From the NCBI GenBank assembly GCA_017936885.1, contig JAGBEO010000028.1:152530-216529 (forward strand): a stretch of DNA of 64,000 bases, given 5' to 3'. Both the position numbers and the translations under genes were made by a program. This document shows positions 23,502 through 33,185 of this stretch, one piece after another. The notes under the pieces were generated by a model. The model was not told where the DNA came from. It ran no database searches and saw only the letters and a program-made list of their open reading frames with translations. The stretch is from Lachnospiraceae bacterium. Its GTDB lineage: Bacteria > Bacillota > Clostridia > Lachnospirales > Lachnospiraceae. The stretch's first letter is position 1; each line of letters begins with the position of its first letter.

Positions 23502-24461
23502 ATGAAAAAGAACAGAGTAACTAAGATGATGGCATTGGTGGGTGTAACAGCACTTATGTTAGGAAGCTTAAGCGGCTGCGGAAACACAGACAGCACGGTG
23601 CAGACGACACAGCAGGAACCTGCAGAAACAGCCGGTGCAGATATCGCCGCAGAGACCACAGACAGCTTTGCAGAGGCGGCAGAAGATGCGGGACAGACCG
23701 CTGGGGACACTGCAGATAAGACAGTCAGCGGTACCATTACCATGGCCGGTTCTACTTCCATGGAGAAGCTTGCCAATGCGGTAGCAGAGAGCTTTATGGC
23801 GAAGTATCCTGATGTGACGGTGACAGCAGAGTTTACCGGATCTTCCGCAGGCGTAGAGGCGGTATTAAACGGCAGCGTAGATATCGGCAATTCTTCCAGA
23901 AATTTAAAAGGGGAAGAGAAGACTTCCGGCGCGGTGGAAAATATCGTAGCAATTGATGGTATTGCAGTCATTACAGATAAAGAAAACAAAGCAGCGGATC
24001 TGACCACAGAGGAGCTTGTCGGCATTTATACCGGCGAGATTAAGAATTGGAGTGAAGTAGGCGGTAATGATGAAGCGATTGTCGTAGTAGGCAGAGAAGC
24101 GGGCAGCGGTACGAGAGGCGCTTTCGAGGAACTGCTTGAGATCGAGGATGCCTGTGCTTATGCCAATGAATTAGACTCTACGGGTGCAGTTATGGCCAAG
24201 GTGGCGTCCACACCGGGAGCAATCGGATATGTATCTTTAGATGTGTTGGATGACACAGTAGCGGCATTATCTTTAGATGGTGTGGCAGCCACAGAAGATA
24301 ACATCAAGGCAGGCACTTATTCACTTTGCAGACCTTTCGTGATGGCAACAAACGGTGAGATCAGTGCGCAGAGCGATGCGGTACAGGAACTCTTTGCATA
24401 CTTACAGTCTGATGAAGGCAAAGACTTGATTAAGACAGTAGGACTGATTATTCCGGATTAA
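23502..24461 (+). CDS. pstS: Phosphate ABC transporter substrate-binding lipoprotein
   Basis: 319 residues, exported and lipid-anchored: basic start, hydrophobic core and lipobox LSGC at C26, then an acidic linker rich in A, E and T. The binding domain opens with TITMAGSTSMEKLA, has TGSSAGVEAVLNGSVDIGNSSR and GREAGSGTRGAFEE, the standard phosphate-contacting loops. ATG 23502 follows GAGGAG; an ATG at 23481 is in frame but has no site. First gene of the high-affinity Pi importer. Confidence 0.95.
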   Translation: MKKNRVTKMMALVGVTALMLGSLSGCGNTDSTVQTTQQEPAETAGADIAAETTDSFAEAAEDAGQTAGDTADKTVSGTITMAGSTSMEKLANAVAESFMAKYPDVTVTAEFTGSSAGVEAVLNGSVDIGNSSRNLKGEEKTSGAVENIVAIDGIAVITDKENKAADLTTEELVGIYTGEIKNWSEVGGNDEAIVVVGREAGSGTRGAFEELLEIEDACAYANELDSTGAVMAKVASTPGAIGYVSLDVLDDTVAALSLDGVAATEDNIKAGTYSLCRPFVMATNGEISAQSDAVQELFAYLQSDEGKDLIKTVGLIIPD

Positions 24462-24523
24462 ACAGACTTGATGCCGGATGCATTCATACATAATGCAGGC
24501 GGGAACAGATAGGAAGAATTAGG

Positions 24524-25462
24524 ATGAGTAAAAACAACAAAAATTCATTAACAGGCAGCACGCTTCAGGTGCAGATAGTAGAACTCATTGCACAGATAAT
24601 CTTTACGATATGCGCTTTCTTTGCGGTGCTCGCAGTAATATCTATTACATTATATATGATCGCAAATGGTACACCGGCTGTTTTTCAGGTGGGGATCAAG
24701 GATATCTTGTTCTCCACCGTATGGAAACCGACGGCATCAGAACCGTCTTTCGGTATTCTTTATGTTATTCTGACATCCGTTGTCGGTACGGTTATGGCGA
24801 TTGTGCTGGGTGTGCCGATGGGATTGTTAACCGCTGTGTTTTTGGCAGAGGTGGCGCCTAAGCGTCTGGCGGCGGTGGTGAAACCGGCAGTGGAGCTTTT
24901 GGCGGGAATTCCTTCGGTTATTTATGGATTGTTGGGACTGATGATCCTGAATCCTTTGATGTACCGATGGGAGAAGGCGCTGTTTCAGGGATCTGAAACC
25001 CATCAGTTTACCGGCGGTGCGAATTTGATTTCAGCCGTACTTGTGCTGGCAATTATGATTCTGCCAACGGTCATCAATATCAGTGAATCCGCTTTAAAAG
25101 CAGTATCGCCGGAACTGAAAGCCTCTTCACTGGCCCTGGGAGCATCTCACATTCAGACCATTTTCAGGGTCATGATACCGGCGGCAAAGTCTGGGATTAT
25201 GACTGCTATCGTGCTGGGAGTAGGGCGTGCCATCGGAGAAGCGATGGCAATCAGTCTGGTATCGGGCAGCTCGGTTAATTTGCCGCTGCCGTTTAACTCG
25301 GTGCGGTTTCTGACCACTGCGATTGTCAGTGAGATGGGATATGCCAGCGGCCTGCACAGACAGGTATTGTTTACCATCGGGCTGGTGCTGTTTATCTTTA
25401 TCATGCTGATTAATATAGTATTGAACAGTATTTTGAAGAAAGGGGAGAAAGGCAATGACTAG
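24524..25462 (+). CDS. pstC: Phosphate ABC transporter permease PstC
   Basis: 312 residues, six membrane segments. Inner-membrane half of the phosphate channel: EAA-type loop ELKASSLALGASHIQTIFRVMIPAAKSGI and GRAIGEAMA near 235. Its end overlaps pstA by 8 bp. Confidence 0.95.
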   Translation: MSKNNKNSLTGSTLQVQIVELIAQIIFTICAFFAVLAVISITLYMIANGTPAVFQVGIKDILFSTVWKPTASEPSFGILYVILTSVVGTVMAIVLGVPMGLLTAVFLAEVAPKRLAAVVKPAVELLAGIPSVIYGLLGLMILNPLMYRWEKALFQGSETHQFTGGANLISAVLVLAIMILPTVINISESALKAVSPELKASSLALGASHIQTIFRVMIPAAKSGIMTAIVLGVGRAIGEAMAISLVSGSSVNLPLPFNSVRFLTTAIVSEMGYASGLHRQVLFTIGLVLFIFIMLINIVLNSILKKGEKGND

Positions 25463-26306
25463 GAAAGTAAAAGACAATTTGCTCCTTGCGCTGATCTATC
25501 TGGCAGCTTTTTTCTCTGTAATTTTATTGGCGGTCATTATTTTGTATGTATTTATAAAAGGGGTGCCGGGCATCAGTTGGAATTTCTTAACAACAGTGAC
25601 CAGTGCGCTGAAAGGAACCACGGGAATTGCGGGAAATATTGTAAATACACTTTATATCGTCATTTTGACACTGTTGATTGCAACACCGATTGGTATCGGG
25701 TCGGCAATTTATCTGAATGAATACGCTAAGCCCGGGAGGATTGTGCGGATGATTGAATTTACCACAGAGACGCTTTCCGGTATTCCATCCATTATTTTCG
25801 GTCTGTTTGGCATGGTGTTCTTCGGCACCACATTGGGCTTTGGCTATTCTATTTTAACCGGAGCACTAACCCTGACGCTGATGGTGCTGCCGCTTATTAC
25901 AAGAAATACACAGGAGGCGCTTAAGACGGTGCCTGACAGCTACCGAAGCGGTGCAGTGGGAATGGGAGCTACCAAATGGTATATGATAAGAACTATCCTG
26001 CTTCCCTGTGCAATGCCGGGGATTGTTACGGGAGTCATTCTGGCCATCGGACGTATTGTGGGAGAGTCAGCCGCTCTTTTGTTTACGGCGGGAAGTGGCT
26101 ATCTGCTGCCGAAGGCCGGAACAGGGCTGTTACATAAAATTATGGAATCCGGCGGAACGCTTACCATACAGTTGTATTTAAGCATGTCGAAGGCACAGTA
26201 TGATGTGGCATTTGGCATTGCGGTGGTGCTGTTGTGTATTGTGCTGGTAATCAATTTTATAACGAAAGTTTTGGCGCAGAAGTTAGATGTATCAAAACGC
26301 AGATAA
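25455..26306 (+). CDS. pstA: Phosphate ABC transporter permease PstA
   Basis: 283 residues, six membrane segments. Second channel half; conserved loop SYRSGAVGMGATKWYMIRTILLP and GRIVGESAALLFTAG. GGGGAG site lies inside the end of pstC, so translation is coupled. Confidence 0.95.
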   Translation: MTRKVKDNLLLALIYLAAFFSVILLAVIILYVFIKGVPGISWNFLTTVTSALKGTTGIAGNIVNTLYIVILTLLIATPIGIGSAIYLNEYAKPGRIVRMIEFTTETLSGIPSIIFGLFGMVFFGTTLGFGYSILTGALTLTLMVLPLITRNTQEALKTVPDSYRSGAVGMGATKWYMIRTILLPCAMPGIVTGVILAIGRIVGESAALLFTAGSGYLLPKAGTGLLHKIMESGGTLTIQLYLSMSKAQYDVAFGIAVVLLCIVLVINFITKVLAQKLDVSKRR

Positions 26307-26437
26307 AATAAGCGCAGAAGAATTAAGATACGGAAAGAAGAAAGCGCAGACAGATTAAAACACAGATAGTGAAACAGAATGTGAGAGGAATCGTCTGCCT
26401 GGTAAAAGTACGGGCAGACCAAGAGGACATAAATAAT

Positions 26438-27196
26438 ATGGAGAATGCGAAGATAAGCACGAACAAATTGAACTTATATTATGGCAGCAATCATGCATTG
26501 AAGGATATTGACATGCGGATTCGCGCCAACACGGTGACTGCTTTTATCGGGCCGTCGGGATGCGGTAAGTCTACCTTTCTTAAGACACTCAACCGTATGA
26601 ACGATCTGATCGACTGCGTCAGGATAGAGGGTAACGTCTATCTGGATGGGGAAGACATTTACGGACCGAAGGTGGATACGACGGTGTTGCGCAAAAGAGT
26701 GGGGATGGTGTTTCAGCAGCCGAATCCTTTTCCTATGAGTATCTATGATAATATAGCTTACGGACCTAGAATACACGGAATCAGGAATAAGGCGAAATTA
26801 GATGAAATCGTGGAACGCAGCCTGCGGGGAGCAGCAATCTGGGATGAGGTCAAAGACCGTCTGAAGAAGTCAGCATTAGGATTGTCCGGCGGGCAGCAGC
26901 AGAGATTATGTATCGCCCGTGCGCTGGCAGTGGAACCTGAGGTGCTGTTAATGGATGAACCCACTTCCGCGCTTGACCCAATCTCCACATTGAAAGTAGA
27001 AGAGTTGATGATAGCCTTGAAAAAGGAATACACGATCGTGGTAGTCACCCATAATATGCAGCAGGCCACACGTGTGTCGGACGACACAGCATTCTTTTTA
27101 GTAGGTGAGGTTGTGGAGTTCGACACTACGGATAATTTGTTTTCCAGACCGAGAGACAAGAGGACGGAAGATTATATCACTGGAAGATTCGGTTAG
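26438..27196 (+). CDS. pstB: Phosphate ABC transporter ATP-binding protein
   Basis: 252 residues. ATPase of the Pst importer: Walker [10 protein letters not shown] near 35-43, Q-loop [10 protein letters not shown], signature LSGGQQQRL, Walker [15 protein letters not shown]-loop VTHNM. The ATG at 26438 (AGAGGA upstream) gives the usual PstB length; the frame is open to 26369 but without initiation signals. Confidence 0.95.
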   Translation: MENAKISTNKLNLYYGSNHALKDIDMRIRANTVTAFIGPSGCGKSTFLKTLNRMNDLIDCVRIEGNVYLDGEDIYGPKVDTTVLRKRVGMVFQQPNPFPMSIYDNIAYGPRIHGIRNKAKLDEIVERSLRGAAIWDEVKDRLKKSALGLSGGQQQRLCIARALAVEPEVLLMDEPTSALDPISTLKVEELMIALKKEYTIVVVTHNMQQATRVSDDTAFFLVGEVVEFDTTDNLFSRPRDKRTEDYITGRFG

Positions 27197-27246
27197 AGAA
27201 AGAGGCGGTTTCTTTGCGATGAAGCGCTTCGGAATGGAGGAAGGGT

Positions 27247-27909
27247 ATGTCACCAAGAACATTATTTGAACAGGAATTGAGTCAATTGAGGGATGAACTT
27301 AAGAAAATGTGTTTTCAGGTAGAAGCTGTTTATGACAGACTGTTTACTGCTATGGAAGTGAAGGATGAGGATACGATTCTTGCCATATTAGAGCAGGACA
27401 GAATGGTGAAGGACATGGAGAAAAACATTGAGTCCAGATGTCTTTCTCTGATTACCAAGCAACACCCGATAGCGAGAGATTTGCGGACGGTATCGGCAAG
27501 TCTTAAAGTAGTAACGGATATCAAGAGAGTCGGAGATATCGTAACCGATATGGCAGAACTGGTTTTACGGCTGCAGATGAAAGATGTATCGGTATATTCC
27601 GGGAATCTGCCCCTTATGGTCAAAGAAAGCAAAGCGCTGCTTCATAATGCCGTAGGAGCCTTCCTGAGGCGCAGTAAAGAAGAAGCGGAGAATGTCATTG
27701 CCGGAGATGACAAGGTGGATGAACTTTTTAACCGGGTGAAGGATGATCTGGTAGCACACCTGAAAGAGGAAACTGCCAATGCAGATGATTGTATTGATGT
27801 CCTGATGATTGCAAAGTATCTTGAGAAAATCGGAGATCATGCAGTCAATGTGGGAGAGTGGGAAATCTTTCAGGAAACCGGAAATATGAGAGATACGAGA
27901 TTACTCTAA
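27247..27909 (+). CDS. phoU: Phosphate signalling/transport regulator PhoU
   Basis: 220 residues, all helical, cytosolic. Two PhoU repeats with the metal-binding motif types VKDMEKNIESRC and KYLEKIGDHAVNVGEW. Links the Pst transporter to the PhoR kinase, repressing it when phosphate is plentiful. GGAGG site; 50 bp after pstB. Confidence 0.93.
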   Translation: MSPRTLFEQELSQLRDELKKMCFQVEAVYDRLFTAMEVKDEDTILAILEQDRMVKDMEKNIESRCLSLITKQHPIARDLRTVSASLKVVTDIKRVGDIVTDMAELVLRLQMKDVSVYSGNLPLMVKESKALLHNAVGAFLRRSKEEAENVIAGDDKVDELFNRVKDDLVAHLKEETANADDCIDVLMIAKYLEKIGDHAVNVGEWEIFQETGNMRDTRLL

Positions 27910-27971
27910 AGCTTGAGATAGTATGCATAATTTTACGGGAAATGCCGCATAATAGTATTAGCAGGGCGGCA

Positions 27972-28000
27972 TTTTACATAGATTTTACATTCTTTTTACA
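27972..28000 (+). promoter_or_regulatory. Pho box: three TTTTACA repeats at 11-bp spacing
   Basis: TTTTACA starts at 27972, 27983 and 27994. Tandem TT(A/T)ACA-like heptamers every 11 bp are the binding pattern of PhoP-type regulators in Gram-positive bacteria. They lie about 155 bp before the cotransporter gene, whose regulator is encoded directly downstream. Confidence 0.65.
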
Positions 28001-28153
28001 AAAGGCTGATTGTGGCAGGGATAAATCCATGATAATTTCAAATCATATAAAAGAGTGAAAATAGATTTTTACTCATAAGTTTGTGTGATCGCAGACTTAT
28101 AAATATGTTACTATATAACTGCATGTATACGATGCAGTGTGCAGGAGGTTGCC

Positions 28154-29962
28154 ATGGATTTTTTCAGTATACTCACGATGATTGGTGGACTGGCTCTGTT
28201 TCTATATGGTATGCATGTGCTGGGGGAGGGATTATCCAAAGCCAGCGGCGGCAGAATGGAGCAGATTTTGGAGAAGCTTACTTCCGGTAAATGGAAAGCG
28301 GTCTTACTGGGAGCAGGCGTTACGGCAGTGATACAGTCTTCTTCGGCAACTACTGTTATGGTAGTAGGTTTCGTAAATTCGGGTATTATGAAACTGTCCA
28401 ATGCCATCGGTGTTATTATGGGTGCCAATGTGGGTACCACGGTTACTTCATGGCTGTTGAGTCTGACGGGAATTGAAAGCAGTAATTTCTTTGTGCAGTT
28501 ATTAAAACCTACATCCTTTTCTCCTATTCTTGCCATCATCGGTGTAGGATTCCTTCTGTTTTCCAAAAAGGATAAATATAAAAACGTGGCTATCATCATG
28601 ATCGGATTTGCGGTACTGATGTTCGGTATGGAGACTATGTCTTCGGCGGTGAAACCGTTGGCAGATGTACCGGAATTCAGAAATCTGCTTCTGGTATTTT
28701 CTAACCCGGTTCTTGGCATGATAGCAGGTCTTGTGCTGACAGCGATTATACAGAGTTCTTCTGCCTCTGTCGGTATATTGCAGGCGCTGTGCGCGACCGG
28801 GTCTGTATCCTATGGTACGGCATTGCCTATTATTATGGGACAGAATATCGGAACTTGCGTGACTGCTTTATTGTCAGCGGTGGGAACCTCTAAGAATGCG
28901 AAGAGAGCAGCGATTATCCATTTGTATTTTAACCTGATCGGTACGATTGTGTTTATGATCGTATTTTACACCTTAAATGCGGTGATCGGCTTTGCCTTTA
29001 TGGACGCCGCGGCGCAGCCCTTCGGGATTGCCGTGATACACAGTGTCTTTAATTTGTTTGCGACTTGCCTGCTGCTGCCTTTTTCCCGGCTGTTAGAGAA
29101 ACTGGCATATATGACGATTAAGGAGGACCCGTCAGAGTATGTCAGAGCACGTTATATCGATGAAGATATCAAGGTGCTGGACAGTCGTTTTATGAACAAT
29201 CCGGCGCTGGCAATGGAACAGTGCCGACGGGTTATTTCCCATATGGCGGATACGGCGCAGGAGTCGTATAATAAAGCTGTCAGTCTGTTGGGAGGATATG
29301 TTGAAGAGGTCGCGGAAGGTGTGATACAGATGGAGGAAGATGTGGACCGTTACGAGGATGTGCTGGGAACTTACCTGCTTAAGCTTACAGGAAGGGAATT
29401 GTCGGAACGGGACAGCCAGTCATTGACTTTGTATCTGCAGAGCATTGGGGATTTCGAACGGATCTCGGATCATGCGGTCAGCATAGCCAAAGCCTGTGAA
29501 GAGATGTGGCGCAAAGAGATGCAGTTTTCCAATAAGGCACAGGAAGAACTGGAAATTTTCACAAGAGCGATACAGCAGATTATTTCCACATCTCTCAAGG
29601 TGTTTCGTGATGAAGATACCGCGTTATCCTATGAAGTGGAAGCCTTACAGGCGGTTGTGGAAGACTTGAGCGTAGAAGTCAGAAAGCGTCATGTGAAACG
29701 TCTGCGCAAAGGAAAATGTACCATAGAATTAGGATTTTTATTATCAGATATTGTGACCAGTTACGAAAGAATAGCGGCACACTGTATGCATATAGCGGTC
29801 AATATGGTGCAGGTGAGAGAAGATTCTTTGGAAATGCACGGTTATCATGCAGAGATCAAAGAGCGGGATACGGAGAAATACCGTCATTTGTATGAGAGTT
29901 ATATACAGGAGTATGCGCTTCCCGAGAAAGAAAAAAATAAGAAAAATGCGGAAAACAGGTGA
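28154..29962 (+). CDS. Na+/phosphate cotransporter (NptA/PNaS family) with PhoU-like tail
   Basis: 602 residues. The N-terminal half has about eight membrane segments with two inverted Na/Pi-cotransporter repeats, each with the QSSSA signature (AVIQSSSATTVMVVGF near 60, AIIQSSSASVGILQAL near 200). The cytoplasmic C-terminal 230 residues form PhoU-like helices (FERISDHAVSIAKACEE, YERIAAHCMHIAVNM). It imports or exports phosphate and may be gated by its PhoU domain. ATG 28154 follows AGGAGG. Its stop lies 6 bp before the response-regulator start. Confidence 0.92.
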   Translation: MDFFSILTMIGGLALFLYGMHVLGEGLSKASGGRMEQILEKLTSGKWKAVLLGAGVTAVIQSSSATTVMVVGFVNSGIMKLSNAIGVIMGANVGTTVTSWLLSLTGIESSNFFVQLLKPTSFSPILAIIGVGFLLFSKKDKYKNVAIIMIGFAVLMFGMETMSSAVKPLADVPEFRNLLLVFSNPVLGMIAGLVLTAIIQSSSASVGILQALCATGSVSYGTALPIIMGQNIGTCVTALLSAVGTSKNAKRAAIIHLYFNLIGTIVFMIVFYTLNAVIGFAFMDAAAQPFGIAVIHSVFNLFATCLLLPFSRLLEKLAYMTIKEDPSEYVRARYIDEDIKVLDSRFMNNPALAMEQCRRVISHMADTAQESYNKAVSLLGGYVEEVAEGVIQMEEDVDRYEDVLGTYLLKLTGRELSERDSQSLTLYLQSIGDFERISDHAVSIAKACEEMWRKEMQFSNKAQEELEIFTRAIQQIISTSLKVFRDEDTALSYEVEALQAVVEDLSVEVRKRHVKRLRKGKCTIELGFLLSDIVTSYERIAAHCMHIAVNMVQVREDSLEMHGYHAEIKERDTEKYRHLYESYIQEYALPEKEKNKKNAENR

Positions 29963-29968
29963 GTGCGG

Positions 29969-30652
29969 ATGAGCATAATTTATATTGTGGAAGATGACAG
30001 AAATATCAGTGAGATAGAAAGTTTTTCTCTGAAAAACAGCGGCTATGATGTGTCGGTGTATGAGAATGCAGACAGCTTTTACCGGGCGCTTAAGAACAAG
30101 GTGCCAAATCTCATTTTGTTAGATATCATGCTGCCGGATGAGGACGGATTAACGATTGTTAAGAAACTCCGGGAGGATTCCCTTACCAAGAAAATCCCCA
30201 TCATACTGGTCACTGCCAAAACCACGGAGATGGATAAGGTTAAGGGATTGGATATCGGAGCAGACGATTATCTGACGAAGCCCTTCGGTGTTATGGAATT
30301 GATCTCCCGCGTCAAAGCTTTGCTTAGAAGAAGCGGAGAAGATAAGGGGGATAAGAGTCTCTCCATCGGCAAGATCTTTTTAGACAGAGAACGTCATGCG
30401 GTGTATGTGGACAATAAGCTCTGCGAACTGACTTATAAAGAATATGAACTGCTCAAAATGCTGATGCTTCATGCGGGCATTGTGACGAGCAGGGATGAAA
30501 TCTTAAATCAGGTATGGGGGACGGATTTTCAAGGAGAATCAAGAACACTGGATATGCATATTAAGACGCTCAGGCAGAAATTAGGTGCGGCAGGAGCGAT
30601 GATTAAGACAGTTCGTAACGTGGGGTATATCTTAGACTGCGTGAGCGAATAG
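29969..30652 (+). CDS. PhoB/PhoP-type response regulator
   Basis: 227 residues, OmpR/PhoB family. Receiver with acidic pocket ED near 9-10, phospho-acceptor D in LILLDIMLP near 52 and K in YLTKPFG near 101; C-terminal winged helix with the WGTDFQGESRTLDMHIKTLR recognition segment. ATG 29969 has GGTGAG overlapping the upstream stop; GTG 29963 is the alternative. Context marks it as the phosphate regulator. Confidence 0.9.
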   Translation: MSIIYIVEDDRNISEIESFSLKNSGYDVSVYENADSFYRALKNKVPNLILLDIMLPDEDGLTIVKKLREDSLTKKIPIILVTAKTTEMDKVKGLDIGADDYLTKPFGVMELISRVKALLRRSGEDKGDKSLSIGKIFLDRERHAVYVDNKLCELTYKEYELLKMLMLHAGIVTSRDEILNQVWGTDFQGESRTLDMHIKTLRQKLGAAGAMIKTVRNVGYILDCVSE

Positions 30653-30687
30653 ATTTTGAGTGCGGATGAGAAAGCGTTTCAGAATGG

Positions 30688-32040
30688 ATGGTTAACGTGA
30701 AGAAGAAAATTAATAAACAATTAATGCTGATATCGTCTATTGCAGTTGTCATCACAGTGTTGTTGATGGCAACTGTTTTCTATCATATTTTACAGGCACA
30801 GGTGATAGAGGATCTGAGGGTGTACGCTTATATGCTTGCCCCAAGCGGCATTCCGTACGGGACAGAAACTGATCAGAATCGGTTAAATAAGGATGGTATG
30901 CGTATTACGGTGATTGGTGCTGACGGTAGTGTGCTTTATGAAAGCGATGCCGATGTGACGGCGATGGATAATCATCTGGAGCGGCCGGAGGTGCAGGAAG
31001 CCATCCAAAACGGGGAGGGACAGACTGTACGGCGTTCTTCCACCATGGGAATGAATACCTTCTATTATACGGTGCTGCTTGATGACGGAAGTGTTCTGCG
31101 GGTGGCGAGAGAATCTCATAGTATCTGGAGTATTCTGTATCAGTCTCTGCCGGTATTCCTGGTGACCCTTATTTTGCTTCTGATCGTCTGTCTGGTTTTG
31201 TCCCGGTATCTGACGAAAAGTCTGGTATCGCCTATCGAACAGATGGCGGCGGACATGGATCATATTGAGGGAGCTAATGTATATGAGGAGCTGGTGCCTT
31301 TTGCGGAAACGATCAAAGCACAGCATGAGGCCATCCTGAGTAATGCCAATATGCGGCAGGAATTTACAGCCAACGTATCCCATGAACTGAAAACGCCGTT
31401 AGCTGCTATTTCAGGGTACTCGGAGTTGATTGAGAGCGGTATGGCATCGGGGCAGGATGCGGTCAGATTCGCATCCGGCATTCATCAGAGCGCCAACCGT
31501 CTGCTGACACTGATTAATGATACGATCAGATTGTCGGAGCTGGATGTGATGAAGCAGGTGGAGCCCTTTGAGGAAATCAACCTCTATGAGCTGGCAAGAG
31601 ACAGTGTGGAGATGCTGCAGATCCGTGCAGATGAGCATGGTGTGATTTTGTCAATGGAAGGCAGCCCATGTACCGTACGGGGCGACAAACAGATGCTTGA
31701 GGAGCTGATTTACAATCTGTGCGACAATGCCATCTGTTATAACAATATAGGAGGTTCGGTATCTGTCAATGTAGGTATTGAGGCGGGGCAAACGATTCTT
31801 CGGGTTCGGGACACGGGGATAGGAATTCCGAAAGAGAGCCAGGAGCGTATTTTCGAACGGTTTTACAGAGTGGATAAGAGCCGTTCCAAGTCCACCGGAG
31901 GTACCGGACTCGGACTTGCTATCGTGAAACATATTGTGGCAGTTCATGATGCCCATATTTCTCTGGTCAGTGAAGTGGGGAGAGGAACAGAGATTACAAT
32001 TACTTTTTCGAACCAAAATCAGTCCTGTGCGGCACTATGA
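30688..32040 (+). CDS. PhoR-type sensor histidine kinase
   Basis: 450 residues, membrane. TM1 about 12-32, short extracytoplasmic region, TM2 about 152-174, HAMP-like linker, HisKA with NVSHELKTPLAAISGYSEL (His near 235), and HATPase_c with N-box NLCDNAI, DTGIGIP and GGTGLGLAI. Partner of the preceding regulator. Start ATG 30688 has a weak site; GTG 30697 is possible. Confidence 0.9.
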   Translation: MVNVKKKINKQLMLISSIAVVITVLLMATVFYHILQAQVIEDLRVYAYMLAPSGIPYGTETDQNRLNKDGMRITVIGADGSVLYESDADVTAMDNHLERPEVQEAIQNGEGQTVRRSSTMGMNTFYYTVLLDDGSVLRVARESHSIWSILYQSLPVFLVTLILLLIVCLVLSRYLTKSLVSPIEQMAADMDHIEGANVYEELVPFAETIKAQHEAILSNANMRQEFTANVSHELKTPLAAISGYSELIESGMASGQDAVRFASGIHQSANRLLTLINDTIRLSELDVMKQVEPFEEINLYELARDSVEMLQIRADEHGVILSMEGSPCTVRGDKQMLEELIYNLCDNAICYNNIGGSVSVNVGIEAGQTILRVRDTGIGIPKESQERIFERFYRVDKSRSKSTGGTGLGLAIVKHIVAVHDAHISLVSEVGRGTEITITFSNQNQSCAAL

Positions 32041-32152
32041 AATAAGTACCAAAAATAAAGTTTCATATTGCAATCTGTACAACAATATATTAAAGTAAAT
32101 AGAAATGGCTTGATAGTCAAACTAATTTACACAGGTGAGAGGAGAATTGTCT

Positions 32153-32932
32153 ATGTGGACAAGAGCGGAATTGAAGGAGAATGCGAAGAAATACTTCAAG
32201 TTCAATTATTGGAAAATGGTGCTGGTGGCATTCATCTTAAGTATAATAGGCGGCGGTGGGGGCGCATCCTTTAATTACAGCCGTAATTATACATCATCTA
32301 CAGAAGGCATGAGTTCTGCGCAATTGGCAGAATTTATGGAATTTATGGTTGCATTTATGGCGATTTTCACAGCTATTATGCTGGTGGCGTGTGTGCTGGA
32401 TATTTTCGTCTTTGCGCCGCTGAGAGTGGGAGCGCATCGTTTCTTCGTAGTCAGCCACTATCAGAAAGCGGATCTGAATGAATTGGGCTTTGTATTCAAT
32501 CACTCATATCTGAATGTAGTAAAGACTATGTTTTTAAGAGGACTGTATATTACATTATGGTCACTGTTGCTTATTATTCCGGGCATTATCAAATCTTATG
32601 AGTACCGGATGATTCCCTATATCATGGCAGAGCATCCCGAACTTAGCTCGAAGGAAGCCTTTGCTGTAAGCAAACAGATGATGACGGGCAATAAGTGGGA
32701 TGCCTTCGTGCTTGACTTATCTTTCTTAGGATGGGTTATCTTAAGTATTTTTACTTGCGGTATCTTATCAATTTTCTGGGTAAATCCGTATATTTATATG
32801 ACAGATGCGGAATTGTATGTGGCATTGAAAGAGATCACATACGGTGGCAGAGGACAGTATTCCGGTAACGCATATGCACAGAACATGAATCAACAGTGGA
32901 ATGGTCAGCAGAACATGAATCAGCAGTTCTGA
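32153..32932 (+). CDS. DUF975-family membrane protein
   Basis: 259 residues with four to five membrane segments. DUF975 features: an N-terminal WTRAELKENAK, a helix WKMVLVAFILSIIGGG, PLRVGAHRFF, IPGIIKSYEYRMIPYIMAEHP and the CGILSIFWVNPY segment. C-terminal glutamine/asparagine-rich tail (NMNQQ repeated). Function unknown; some relatives are linked to membrane stress. ATG 32153 with GAGGAG. Monocistronic, ending in a terminator. Confidence 0.85.
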   Translation: MWTRAELKENAKKYFKFNYWKMVLVAFILSIIGGGGGASFNYSRNYTSSTEGMSSAQLAEFMEFMVAFMAIFTAIMLVACVLDIFVFAPLRVGAHRFFVVSHYQKADLNELGFVFNHSYLNVVKTMFLRGLYITLWSLLLIIPGIIKSYEYRMIPYIMAEHPELSSKEAFAVSKQMMTGNKWDAFVLDLSFLGWVILSIFTCGILSIFWVNPYIYMTDAELYVALKEITYGGRGQYSGNAYAQNMNQQWNGQQNMNQQF

Positions 32933-32967
32933 TAACCCCCTATAAAATGAAATATGATAATACAAAG

Positions 32968-33000
32968 AATCTGCAGGAAGATAAATCTTGCAGATTTTTT
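32968..33000 (+). terminator. Rho-independent terminator after DUF975 gene
   Basis: AATCTGCA (32968-32975) and TGCAGATT (32989-32996) with inner AGA/TCT pairing and a T run. Confidence 0.8.
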
Positions 33001-33185
33001 GTTATGAAAACGGTTATGGAAATGTGCAGGATGCCATGAATGGGAGAAAATAAGGCATGAATTGCGGACGCAGGCACTTGGTAAAAAGCAGAATTGAGCC
33101 GATAAATTAAGCATAGAACGGATAAAACGGATTTTATTCGTACGAAAATCGTAAGAAGTTACCGGAGACAAGGAGGTTTTAGGTG

